A DNA stretch of 64,000 nucleotides from Deltaproteobacteria bacterium (GTDB lineage Bacteria > Desulfobacterota > Desulfobacteria > Desulfobacterales > B30-G6): assembly GCA_022340465.1 (NCBI GenBank), contig JAJDNW010000022.1, positions 61,144 to 125,143 on the forward strand. Direction: 5' to 3'. The notes beneath the pieces are model-generated. The model did no database searches and had not been told where the DNA came from. It worked only from the letters and a program-made list of their open reading frames with translations. The position numbers were made by a program, and so were the translations under genes. Shown one piece after another: positions 43,203 to 51,047 of the stretch (position 1 is its first letter; each line of letters opens with the position of its first letter).

Positions 43203-44282
43203 TTAGAGTTTCCCCACTTTCTTGATACCCGATTTTTTGCTGGGGTCCTGAATCTCCTCGACAATGCTGAAGCCGCTGCCCCTGACGCCCTGCATGCTAT
43301 CGAAACGTTCCTTCCACTCTTCGGGTGTCTTGCACAGGGACGACTTGGCATGGGCGGCCCTTTCGGAAAGGGGCGGTACCGGTCGATCTTCAGGACCGTC
43401 ATAGTCCTCTTTGGGCGTCAACTGCTGGCCCAGGCGTGAGGTCCCCCGGCGCTCCACCTCTTCGATATAGTGGGCGCCGGCCGCAAAGGAGCGGGTGACC
43501 GCCAGGATGGCCCAGGTGGCTTCGGGCGTAAAGCCGAGATCCAGCATGGTGGCACCGGTGGCGCCCAGCATGTCCAGATCAACCGGCGTGTCGGCAGCTT
43601 CCTGCGCCGCCTTGACCACCGCTTTGATGAAGTCGATATACTTTCCGGCCACACCGAGTTTTTCAGCCCGGGCGATCATGCGTTGGGCCGCGGGGTCCTT
43701 GAGCATGAGGTCCGAAACTCCCAGGGCTTCGTCATGCAGCTTGTCCGCCACCAGCATCCTGGCGGCCTCATCCAGGGAGAGATCCTGTTCTACGGCTATT
43801 TTCATATAGCTGTCGAGCATATTGCCGAAGGCCGAATAGGCGCCGTAGGCGTGTCCGAAGGCCATGATCGAAGCACCGCAGGCCTGCGTCAGGAAGGTTT
43901 TGGACCGGGCTACTATCCTGGAGATGGCCGCCGGGGAGGAGAGCCCGTCCTCCAGGGCCATGATCATGACGTAGTTGAGCATCTGCCCCTCCTCGACAGT
44001 GGGGATGCGCGCCTGGTAGTCCACGAAAAGAACCTCGATGACGCCGTAGCCCTCCTCCATCATCTCGGTGGTGTCGTACCCGCGGGTGACGATGCGGTGC
44101 ACGTTTTTATAGGCCACTTCGGAAACCCACTGAAAAGGCGCTCTCTGGGTGTCTCTCGGCACGGTGCCGTACTCGCGGTCATAGTAGTCGAAGGGATTCT
44201 TGGAGCTGCCAAGATTTCCGATCCCGCGTTCCCTTTTGGCCTTGTTCAGGGCGTCTGTTTTCTTCTTGTCTAGATAACCCAT
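43203..44282 (-). CDS. Divergent citrate-synthase/citryl-CoA-lyase-fold protein, subunit B
   Basis: 359 aa from the ATG at 44282, overlapping the upstream gene by 13 nt. It keeps the fold pattern: IVTRGYDTTEMMEEGYGVIEVLFVDYQARIPTVEE, FGHAYGAYSA (H144, first active-site His), and LDLGFTPEATWAILAVTRSFAAGAHYIEEVERRG. Where the family has G-x-GHP (second His) it reads GVSDLML before DP, and where VNVDGA supplies the catalytic Asp it reads DMLGATGA with Leu at that column. A 60-residue N-terminal extension carries no recognised domain. It probably forms a heteromer with subunit A; the reaction is unknown. Confidence 0.8.
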   Translation of the reverse strand: MGYLDKKKTDALNKAKRERGIGNLGSSKNPFDYYDREYGTVPRDTQRAPFQWVSEVAYKNVHRIVTRGYDTTEMMEEGYGVIEVLFVDYQARIPTVEEGQMLNYVMIMALEDGLSSPAAISRIVARSKTFLTQACGASIMAFGHAYGAYSAFGNMLDSYMKIAVEQDLSLDEAARMLVADKLHDEALGVSDLMLKDPAAQRMIARAEKLGVAGKYIDFIKAVVKAAQEAADTPVDLDMLGATGATMLDLGFTPEATWAILAVTRSFAAGAHYIEEVERRGTSRLGQQLTPKEDYDGPEDRPVPPLSERAAHAKSSLCKTPEEWKERFDSMQGVRGSGFSIVEEIQDPSKKSGIKKVGKL

Positions 44283-45166
44283 TGTTTGTATTCTCCCTCT
44301 TCCTTCTGTTTTTTGGCGTATTCCTGCTGTTCTTCCTTTTTGGGAACGATCCTGTCTTCGGGACCGACGTATTTGATCATGGAAAGGTCGATCATCTGCA
44401 CCATGGGTTCGTTCCGGGATGCTCCCCAGGCGCGTCCCTTTTTCATGTTGTAGAGGGCGTGGGCCGCACAGCTGAACCCCCGCACAACGCTGCCGATGCA
44501 CCACCCGGCATTGGGCGAGAAGCCGATTTCCATCAGTGCCGTGTTGCCGGACCCCACGACGTTGACGCCGACATAGGAGCGCCCTTCGGCCTTGCGCCTG
44601 GCGTGAAAGTGCTTTTCCAGGGCCCGCTGAAATTCGAGATACACGCCTTCCAGTTCCAGCTCTTCCTGCCGGAGATGGATCGGTTCCGCCCTGGGGTCGC
44701 TGTCGATGTGCTGGGGCTGGCCCATGCCCATGACGGGGCGGCCGGCATCCATGTATTCATCCACCAGGGTCTTGGCCATTTCGTCTACGGTTTTACCTTC
44801 CTCCCGGGCCCGCTTCAAATACTTGTTGAGCATGTAGCCGTGGGCCGCGCCCGGGCCGTGGACACCGCCGAAGGTGGAAACTGCAGCAGCTACGCAGACG
44901 GGCAGATTCGGGCGGCCGGCACTCACCCCGATGGCGCCCACCGCCGACGGCGACATGGAGTGCTCGAGAAAAACGCCCATTTCGTACTTGAGCATCTTTT
45001 CTTCCTTTTCTGTCGGGATGCGGTTTTGGAAGAGCACGAACATGGCGTCGTAAAACGAGTAGCCTTCCTCTGCCAGGTCACTCAGGTTGTATCCCCGCAT
45101 GACGGTCTTTTCTTCCGTTTTGTAGGAGATCGAGGTTTTTCTCCTGATCATTGGGTCTCGGTTCAT
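44270..45166 (-). CDS. Divergent citrate-synthase/citryl-CoA-lyase-fold protein, subunit A
   Basis: 298 aa. Fold pattern: TVMRGYNLSDLAEEGYSFYDAMFVLFQNRIPTEKE, STFGGVHGPGAAHG (H103), then GMGQPQHIDSDPRAEPI where the normal GFGHPxxxxDPRA has Gln150 in place of the catalytic His. VNVVGSGNTALMEIG has Val204 where the family has Asp, and VVRGFSCAAHALYNM follows. Thus two of three citrate synthase catalytic residues are changed. The lysine- and glutamate-rich tail is unusual. First gene of the five-gene operon, with a promoter at about 45264-45292. Likely binds an acyl-CoA and a 2-oxoacid, but whether it condenses, cleaves or only scaffolds is open. Confidence 0.8.
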   Translation of the reverse strand: MNRDPMIRRKTSISYKTEEKTVMRGYNLSDLAEEGYSFYDAMFVLFQNRIPTEKEEKMLKYEMGVFLEHSMSPSAVGAIGVSAGRPNLPVCVAAAVSTFGGVHGPGAAHGYMLNKYLKRAREEGKTVDEMAKTLVDEYMDAGRPVMGMGQPQHIDSDPRAEPIHLRQEELELEGVYLEFQRALEKHFHARRKAEGRSYVGVNVVGSGNTALMEIGFSPNAGWCIGSVVRGFSCAAHALYNMKKGRAWGASRNEPMVQMIDLSMIKYVGPEDRIVPKKEEQQEYAKKQKEEGEYKQWVI

Positions 45167-45263
45167 TGCAGATCCTCCAGTTGTATGTTTTTTGCAGTTA
45201 TATGAGTAATGTTATCAAAATATTAGCATAAAAAATCGATCCGGTATGGGCCGGCCTGCACGC

Positions 45264-45292
45264 CATATAGAACCGCTTGTTTTATAAGTCAA
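45264..45292 (-). promoter_or_regulatory. Sigma-70-type promoter of the citrate-synthase-like operon
   Basis: On the minus strand TTGACT and TATATG are 17 bp apart. The leader to the ATG at 45166 is about 90 nt. The AGGAG-like site (TGGAGGATC) precedes the start codon. Confidence 0.6.
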
Positions 45293-45311
45293 TGTAATAA
45301 ATATTATAATT

Positions 45312-45332
45312 TGTATAATTTATTATTATACA
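45312..45332. promoter_or_regulatory. AT-rich dyad upstream of the citrate-synthase-like operon promoter
   Basis: TGTATAAT-TTATT-ATTATACA is a perfect inverted repeat (8-bp arms, 5-nt spacer), ending 20 bp upstream of the -35. Its form is like the dyad GATAATA-N5-TATTATC at 59928-59946. It is an operator candidate; a GntR/FCD protein is one possible binder. Confidence 0.5.
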
Positions 45333-45406
45333 GAAAGCAGGGGAGCTTATAAAGATCGGATTCAGGCGGATCACCGTTACGCCACCGTTGCATCACCGGG
45401 GGGTAT

Positions 45407-45877
45407 TTATGGGGATGGAACTGCGGTCTTCAATGCCCTGAATGTTTCTATGTGGTGGTCTTCTTCGGCGATGATGCGGTCCAGCAGGTTGCGAGCCTCC
45501 TCTTCGAGGACAAACGCCTTGAGCATTTCATAAAACAGGATCCCGTCTTTTTCAGATTCGATAAAGACCTCTATCAGTTCGGAAACCTGCCATATATCGG
45601 CAAAGTCTACATTTTCAAGCGAAAAGGCCTCTTTTCCGATAATCGTATTCAGGAAACTGCTGTCCAGATTTTCCTGGGCGAGTGTATCCGTTTGATGAGA
45701 AACTTCCGTTTTGAGGCCCTCGAACCAGTCAACATGCGCGGATTCCTCGCCGGCAATCCATTCCAGGGCCGTTTCTATTTCCGGAACGGATGTCTTGGCG
45801 GCTGCTTCGAGGTATATCTTGCGGCTGTTTTTTTCGAGTCGGATGGCGATGTCCAGTATTTCGTTGACGGCAAACAA
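45407..45877 (-). CDS. Ferritin-like (rubrerythrin-type) diiron protein
   Basis: 156 aa, four-helix pattern with two ExxH motifs, EESAHVDWF and EEDHHIETF, and upstream Glu residues in RLEKNSRKIYLEAA and FIESEKDGILFYE. There is no C-terminal rubredoxin domain, so it is the short erythrin type. It probably binds two metal ions and acts in iron handling or peroxide reduction. The next gene starts 11 nt before it on the same strand, so it is co-transcribed with the flavoprotein and MOSC genes. Confidence 0.85.
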   Translation of the reverse strand: MFAVNEILDIAIRLEKNSRKIYLEAAAKTSVPEIETALEWIAGEESAHVDWFEGLKTEVSHQTDTLAQENLDSSFLNTIIGKEAFSLENVDFADIWQVSELIEVFIESEKDGILFYEMLKAFVLEEEARNLLDRIIAEEDHHIETFRALKTAVPSP

Positions 45878-45888
45878 ATGGCACCTCC

Positions 45889-46911
45889 CTATGCATCGGG
45901 AATATTCAGCAGTTGCTTGAGACGCTGCAGTTCCGATTCTGCATCGCCGACGAGTTCAGCCATGATGCCGCTGATGGGCAGAATCCTGTCGGCCAGCCCC
46001 ACGGATTGCCCGGCCATCAGGGAACCCCCATCCACATCGCCGTCGATGGCGGCCCGGCGCAGCGCCCCCGCCCAGAAATTTTCGACTTCATACTGCGCTT
46101 GCCGGTTGTCTATGCTGTTGTCCTTCAGTTTCTGCATGATGCCGAGCTGGAGCTTGCCGAACGCTTCGGTCCCCTTGTTTTTGAGCGCTCGGACCGGGAT
46201 AACCGGCAGCCGGCTGTCGAACTGTGGGGTCGCAACAGCGTCGCGCGCCTTGGCCCGCCTGAAGCTTTCTTTAAAATCCGGGTGGGCTTTGCACTCTTCA
46301 GACATGACAAAACGGGTGCCCATCTGGATTCCCGCGGCGCCCATCATCAACAGGTGGGCCATCATTCTTCCGGTGGCTATGCCGCCGGCGGCGAAAATGG
46401 GGACGTCATCCATCTCGAAGAGGATTTGCTGAAGCAAAACCAGCAGACTGACCGGACCGATGTGGCCGCCGGCCTCGGACCCTTCCAGCATGAGGGCATC
46501 GGTTCCCATTTTGACCAGCCGGAGGGCCAGCGGAGCGGTCGGTGCAAAACAGATAACCTTGGCGCCGGCGTCCTGGGCCAGCCTGATTTCCGGTTCGCGG
46601 GGGATGGAACCGGCGAACATGACCATGTCACAGGCCATGTCGCACACCATGCGCAGCTGCTCCTTGTAAATGGGAGACACCGTGATCAGGTTGACGCCAA
46701 AGGGCTTGTCCGTGTATTCGTGCAGACGTTCGATCTCTTTTTCCAGCTGGTCGACCGGCGTATTCCCGCCTGCCAGGAAGCCGAACCCGCCGGCTTCCCC
46801 CACATCGCCAACCAGCTTGTAATCGCTGATCCAGGTCATGGCGCCGCATGTGATGGGGTAGCGGCACCCGAGAAACTCCTGCCCGCGTTCGAAAAATCGG
46901 TCTATCAGCAC
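45889..46911 (-). CDS. Nitronate monooxygenase / FabK-type FMN flavoprotein
   Basis: 340 aa from a GTG at 46911, preferred because AGGAAGAG lies eight bases upstream; an ATG at 46935 is the alternative. TIM-barrel flavoprotein with PITCGAMTWISDYKLVGDVGEAGGFGFLAGGN, DALMLEGSEAGGHIG, and the FMN phosphate loop FAAGGIATGRMMAHLLMMGAAGIQMGTRF. The family includes nitronate monooxygenases, FabK enoyl-ACP reductases and uncharacterised anaerobe enzymes. In an anaerobe an oxygenase role is unlikely, so an enoyl reductase-like or other flavin role is more probable. It overlaps the MOSC gene by 7 nt. Confidence 0.85.
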   Translation of the reverse strand: MLIDRFFERGQEFLGCRYPITCGAMTWISDYKLVGDVGEAGGFGFLAGGNTPVDQLEKEIERLHEYTDKPFGVNLITVSPIYKEQLRMVCDMACDMVMFAGSIPREPEIRLAQDAGAKVICFAPTAPLALRLVKMGTDALMLEGSEAGGHIGPVSLLVLLQQILFEMDDVPIFAAGGIATGRMMAHLLMMGAAGIQMGTRFVMSEECKAHPDFKESFRRAKARDAVATPQFDSRLPVIPVRALKNKGTEAFGKLQLGIMQKLKDNSIDNRQAQYEVENFWAGALRRAAIDGDVDGGSLMAGQSVGLADRILPISGIMAELVGDAESELQRLKQLLNIPDA

Positions 46912-47372
46912 GTCGGTGTCTCTTCCTGTCGGCATATTCTAATAGGGTCGTTACGGGCAATCGTTCCGCCCTGGACGACCCTGGCAAAAACGCCTTCTCT
47001 CGGCATGATACAATCCCCGGCCTGGTAATAAATAGCGCATTTTTTAGGGCACTCTTTTCCGATCTGTGAAATTTCGAGGATGACGGTGTCACCGAGCTGC
47101 AGCCGGGTTCCCACCGGCAGATGCGGCAGGTCGATGCCGGTGGTGGCGATGTTTTCGGCAAAGTCCCCAAAGGTCACATCCAGACCCGTCCGACGCGCTT
47201 TGTCGATACTTTCGGCTGCCAGCAGACTGACCTGTCTGTGCCAGTTTCCGGCATGCGCATCGTCCTCAAGCCCATGATCGCGAACGATCACGGCGGTGTC
47301 GACAGTGGCTTTTCTGGTACCCTTGTGCCTGCTGGCGGCGATGGATACTATTTTCATGGTTTTTGCTTTCAT
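46905..47372 (-). CDS. MOSC-domain protein
   Basis: 155 aa if started at 47372 (47357 also possible; no clear ribosome site for either). It consists only of a MOSC domain: VSLLAAESIDKA, FGDFAENIATTGIDL, GKECPKKCAIYYQAGDCIMPREGVFARV with the conserved cysteine, then GGTIARNDPI. MOSC proteins carry sulfur from a persulfide to the molybdenum or tungsten cofactor or act on other sulfur-carbon chemistry. The presence of fdhD and aor genes in the window fits a cofactor role. Confidence 0.88.
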   Translation of the reverse strand: MKAKTMKIVSIAASRHKGTRKATVDTAVIVRDHGLEDDAHAGNWHRQVSLLAAESIDKARRTGLDVTFGDFAENIATTGIDLPHLPVGTRLQLGDTVILEISQIGKECPKKCAIYYQAGDCIMPREGVFARVVQGGTIARNDPIRICRQEETPTC

Positions 47373-47505
47373 GGTTGAACCCAATAAAAGGACCGGGAGA
47401 GAAGAAGGCTTCGGGGGCGTTCCAGCGTCCGGTCTTCTGCGGCCCCATTTGTTTACCTCAATCCATTATACACGTGTTGACATGTTGTTTATGCAACTAT
47501 GAAGT

Positions 47506-47898
47506 TTATTCGCTTTCTACGGTCTCGATGATCTCTTTGAGGATATCACAGGCGCGGCACCTTTTCATCTTCGATTCCCAGTTTTCCTCGGGTTCACCGC
47601 CGCAGATCGTACCTGAAACGAACCAGCACATTTTTCCACACTGGAATTCCCAGGCAGGGCATTTTTCCTTATGCTTCGGGGGGCAGTTATTGACAACCCA
47701 GCAGGATTTCCGGGGGATTTTGTTGCCGCGCCTGTTGGCCAGCAGGAAAAGCATCTGCCGCTCCACACCGGGAGGGATATTCCGCCATCCCTGCTCATAG
47801 CTGTGTATGGCCTTCAAAGACGTTCCTAGAAGCTGAGCGATCTCTTTTTGTGTTTTTTTGAGGTGTTTCCTGAGGACCGAAAATTCGTTAGCGTCCAT
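47506..47898 (-). CDS. XRE-type HTH protein with Cys/Trp-rich (two-CW) domain
   Basis: 130 aa from the ATG at 47898 (CTGGAG upstream). The N-terminal Cro/XRE helix-turn-helix is LRKHLKKTQKEIAQLLGTSLKAIHSYEQGWRNIPP. It is followed by a Cys-rich section with SCW, NNCPP, EKCPAWEFQCGKMCWFVSG and RCRACDIL, about eight cysteines. Such proteins occur beside formate dehydrogenase genes in Desulfobacterota. The cysteines probably bind a metal or an Fe-S cluster, making this a candidate metal- or redox-sensing regulator. It lies directly upstream of fdhD on the same strand but 169 nt away. Confidence 0.82.
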   Translation of the reverse strand: MDANEFSVLRKHLKKTQKEIAQLLGTSLKAIHSYEQGWRNIPPGVERQMLFLLANRRGNKIPRKSCWVVNNCPPKHKEKCPAWEFQCGKMCWFVSGTICGGEPEENWESKMKRCRACDILKEIIETVESE

Positions 47899-48066
47899 AA
47901 TGTCTCCAGCGCTTGTTTTATTGATTTTGTCCCGAATATTGCTACATTGTGGCAATGTCTGTCAAGAAAAAAACGACATGGAAATCAGCGACCTCCTGCA
48001 GAGCCTGATGTATGAAAAAGGGCCCTTAGAAGGGGTCTGATCGGCCGACGCCGCTGATTGGTTTTA

Positions 48067-48113
48067 ACTTCCTTCATACGTCACCGGCTCAGCCGGTGAC
48101 GTATGAAGGAAGT
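48067..48113 (-). terminator. Very long perfect hairpin overlapping the fdhD stop
   Basis: Arms 48067-48089 and 48091-48113 are exact reverse complements (23 bp, effectively a 5-nt loop after fraying). The right arm encodes the last codons of fdhD. It should end the fdhD transcript and, being symmetric, could act from either side. Confidence 0.8.
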
Positions 48114-48919
48114 GAGTGCGGGATCGAAAAACGCTCACTGCCGCAGAAAAGCATGAACCCCTTCTTTTTACCTATACAGGCCAGGGTCATGTTGAGGCTG
48201 GCGGCCAGTTCCACGGCCAGCGCCGTCGGGCGCGACATGCTGATCATGATTTCCAGGCCGGCCCGGGCGGCCTTCTGAACAAGCTCGAAACTGAGCCGCG
48301 ATGACATGGCGGCGACGCGCAGGCTGGCGAGGTCATTGTTCATGAACGCTTTTCCGATGGCCTTGTCCAGGGCATTGTGCCGCCCCACATCTTCCGCCCA
48401 GGTCATGGGTTCCACGTGCCTGTCGAACACCATGGCGGCGTGGGAACTGCCTGTAAGGGCATACAACTCCTGGTGCTCGGAGAGGCGCTGTACGCATTCC
48501 TTGGCTTGATCGATGGTCATTTTAACGGTGTTGCCGACGGGTTTCACGATTTGATACAGGTCGGCCAGCAGCTCCTTGCCGCAGATGCCGCAACTGGTTT
48601 GACTCATGAAGCCCTGTCTGTTCAGGAGGTTGCGGACCTTTTTGCGCCTCTCGGGCACCAGGGTGGCTGTGACCACATTGACGCCGTCTTCCGTACAGTA
48701 ACCGAGGGTGGCAAAATCTTCGGGCCTTTCCACGAGTCCTTCGGCGAGGCAGAACCCGGCGGCGTGTGCCAGTTCATCGCCGGGGGTTCGCATGACAACG
48801 GAATAGGGCTTGCCTTCGATGCGGATGGACAGCGGTTCTTCCAGAATAAAAGCCTGCTCTATCTGTTGAAAGGTTCCGTTTTCGTAGATAATCATCTTCT
48901 GGGTGCGGGAATTTTTCAT
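48089..48919 (-). CDS. fdhD: Formate dehydrogenase accessory sulfurtransferase FdhD
   Basis: 276 aa. It has FILEEPLSIRIEGKPYSVVMRTPGDELAHAAGFCLAEGLV, the catalytic CxxC in QTSCGICGKELL, and TWAEDVGRHNALDKAIGKAF and RLSFELVQKAARAGLEI, all FdhD hallmarks. It moves sulfur from the cysteine desulfurase IscS to the bis-MGD cofactor, needed for formate dehydrogenase activity. No formate dehydrogenase gene is in the window. The last codons lie in a 23-bp hairpin. Confidence 0.94.
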   Translation of the reverse strand: MKNSRTQKMIIYENGTFQQIEQAFILEEPLSIRIEGKPYSVVMRTPGDELAHAAGFCLAEGLVERPEDFATLGYCTEDGVNVVTATLVPERRKKVRNLLNRQGFMSQTSCGICGKELLADLYQIVKPVGNTVKMTIDQAKECVQRLSEHQELYALTGSSHAAMVFDRHVEPMTWAEDVGRHNALDKAIGKAFMNNDLASLRVAAMSSRLSFELVQKAARAGLEIMISMSRPTALAVELAASLNMTLACIGKKKGFMLFCGSERFSIPHSLPSYVTG

Positions 48920-49117
48920 GGTCTTTATGCGGTCCTCAAGCGTTTACTTCAACGTAGCCCAAACCGTATGCCTAACGCCATCCCTTAATTTTCCGAACGC
49001 TATAGGTTGTCGGTAAAAACGTATTCATCCGTCTGCCGCTTGTCAAAAGGAAGCCTGGTCCGGGCGCGGCCGGTTCGATTCGGGTTCGTCAGCCCTGGGC
49101 GGGAACGCTCTTCTGGG

Positions 49118-49858
49118 TCAAGGGTCTTCGGGGTCGGCGTGGAAAACATACCCGATGGACCGCAGACTTTTAAAATGGGCCGGTTTCTTAGGGTTTTTTT
49201 CAAAGTATTTTCTGAATCGGACGATGAAATTGTCCACGGTACGGGTTGTCGTACCGTGCGTGTACCCCCAGCCGATTTCCAGGAGTTTTTTTCGGGAGAG
49301 CGGTTTCCCCTCATTCATCACGAACAACTTCAGCAGTTTGGCCTCCTGCTCGGTCAGATGGATCTCCCCCTTGCGGTTGTGAGCCGTCAGTGTGTTGAAA
49401 TCGATGCGGTTGCTGCCGAAAACATGAACGCTTTCCACCTGATTGAGGAGCGTGTTTCCCGTTCCATTTTCTTCATACCAGGAAAGACGGGTCAAAAGCC
49501 GCTCCACCCGCAGCAGAAATTCCTCAAGGCTGAAGGGTTTGGTCAGATAGTCGTCCACGCCGTACGACAGGCCTTTGACTTTGTAATCGGTTGCCGCCTT
49601 GGCGGAAAGAATGAGGATGGGAAGCCGTTCATCTTCCAGGCGTATGCTTCGGAGTACGGAGAGGCCGTCGATCCCCGGGAGCATGATGTCGAGCACGATG
49701 AGGTCGGGTTGCCAGTGTTTCCAGGCTTTAAGGCCTGCGTTGCCGTTCTCGGCGGTCATCACGTCGTAGCCCTGCAGGGAAAGATTGAGCCTGAGCCCTT
49801 CCGCGATATGATGGTCGTCTTCGACGATCAGTATGCGTTTTTTTGTATTATCCGTCAT
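49118..49858 (-). CDS. OmpR/PhoB-type response regulator
   Basis: 246 aa. The receiver domain has ILIVEDDHH, the phosphorylation Asp in LIVLDIMLPG, LILSAKAATDYKV and the switch Lys in DDYLTKPF. The C-terminal winged helix (TLTAHNRKGEIHLTEQEAKLLKLF, ...TTTRTVDNFIVRFRKYFE) is of OmpR type. The histidine kinase gene precedes it and overlaps by 4 nt (ATGA type). The likely DNA target is a direct repeat at 50933-50950. Confidence 0.92.
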   Translation of the reverse strand: MTDNTKKRILIVEDDHHIAEGLRLNLSLQGYDVMTAENGNAGLKAWKHWQPDLIVLDIMLPGIDGLSVLRSIRLEDERLPILILSAKAATDYKVKGLSYGVDDYLTKPFSLEEFLLRVERLLTRLSWYEENGTGNTLLNQVESVHVFGSNRIDFNTLTAHNRKGEIHLTEQEAKLLKLFVMNEGKPLSRKKLLEIGWGYTHGTTTRTVDNFIVRFRKYFEKNPKKPAHFKSLRSIGYVFHADPEDP

Positions 49859-50814
49859 GCTGCATATTTCAGCGGCAGAATCAGGGAAAAGGTCGAGCCT
49901 TTGCCCAAACCCTGGCTGGATACCCGTATTTTGCCCTTGTGAATTTTGGCAATCTGCTCAACCAGAAAGAGCCCCAGACCGCTGCCCTTCGCAGACATAT
50001 CGTCGGCACGGCCGATCTGGTAAAATTTTCTGAATATTTTTCGTCTTTCCTTTTTTTCGATGCCGATGCCGTTGTCCTTGAAGTTAATATACAGCTTTTT
50101 ACCCTGCGCTTCAAAAGAAATTTGGACCTCGGGTTTATCGGATTGATTGTATTTGACGGCATTGGTGAGGATGTTCATCAGAAACATGTCGAACAGCGGT
50201 GCATTGATGGAGTAGTGATAGGGCCCGCCGGAAGGGTTGAACACGGTGACACGGTAATCCTGGAAATGGTGGGCGTTTTTAGTCAGGAAACGCTTGACGA
50301 CATCGACCAGGTTATGGGGTTCGAGTTCGCCGCTGAAGCTCTTGCTCTCGATCTGAGCCAGGTTGAGGATGCGGTTGATGTTATCGGACAGCCGGCCGGC
50401 ATCGTTCAGCATATACCGGATGTATTTTATCTGGTCCTCACGGGACAGCTCGTGCTTGATGAAGGTTTCCAGGTACAGCTTCAAGGCGGTGACCGGGGTT
50501 TTCAGTTCATGGGTGAAGTTGTTGATGAAGTTATGTTGGAGCCGGTACAGCTGCAGGGTCTTCAAGTTGTAGACGAAAATGATGAAGATGCCCATGAAGA
50601 TGATGCCCACCAGGAGGGAAAGGACGAGGATCACCACCCAGGTCTGGGATGCGAGAACCTGCCCCGCGTCCAGGTTGAATCGCTCTACGATCGCTCTAAG
50701 GCCCGAGCTGGCTTCGATGTACCAGTAGATGTAGAGGAATAACGAGGTCCCCAGCGCCAGGATGGAAAACACCAGGATTAATATGGGGTGAAACAGCCAC
50801 CTGCTGCGATTCAT
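49855..50814 (-). CDS. Membrane sensor histidine kinase
   Basis: 319 aa from the ATG at 50814 (CAGGA upstream); the open frame extends 47 codons further without a site. Two membrane helices (about 8-28 and 56-80) enclose a short periplasmic loop of roughly 25 residues, so sensing is likely in or near the membrane. HisKA motif FTHELKTPVTALKLYLE, then HATPase motifs NILTNAVKYN, KDNGIG and GSGLGLFLVEQI. It should phosphorylate the adjacent response regulator. The signal cannot be told. Confidence 0.9.
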   Translation of the reverse strand: MNRSRWLFHPILILVFSILALGTSLFLYIYWYIEASSGLRAIVERFNLDAGQVLASQTWVVILVLSLLVGIIFMGIFIIFVYNLKTLQLYRLQHNFINNFTHELKTPVTALKLYLETFIKHELSREDQIKYIRYMLNDAGRLSDNINRILNLAQIESKSFSGELEPHNLVDVVKRFLTKNAHHFQDYRVTVFNPSGGPYHYSINAPLFDMFLMNILTNAVKYNQSDKPEVQISFEAQGKKLYINFKDNGIGIEKKERRKIFRKFYQIGRADDMSAKGSGLGLFLVEQIAKIHKGKIRVSSQGLGKGSTFSLILPLKYAA

Positions 50815-50932
50815 GGGTTTTTCCTGCAATAAATTTTCAAAGACTGCGTTTGATACATCGCCCGCAAAGGTCAAACATGCGCAGGCCTTCCGATTGTTTT
50901 CAGTGAATCCACCTTCGAAAATGTATATATGA

Positions 50933-50950
50933 TTGTAAAAGTTTTGTAAA
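50933..50950. promoter_or_regulatory. Direct repeat TTGTAAA-N4-TTGTAAA, candidate response-regulator box
   Basis: Two TTGTAAA units start 11 bp apart, the spacing used by OmpR/PhoB-type regulators. The box lies between the kinase gene and the divergent radical-SAM gene, so it could control both. Confidence 0.5.
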
Positions 50951-51047
50951 TTCAAAACGTTCCCTGTACATTTTTCTATTGGTTTGGCTAATAATTTACC
51001 TGGTAGGAAACAAAATCAACGTGACCCTCATCAGGAGTGATTACGCC

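Noticed and set aside
43184..43402. N-terminal extension of the PhnW-like transaminase
   Set aside because: It overlaps the upstream gene, has no protein character, and a GGAGGTAATC site directly precedes the ATG at 43183.
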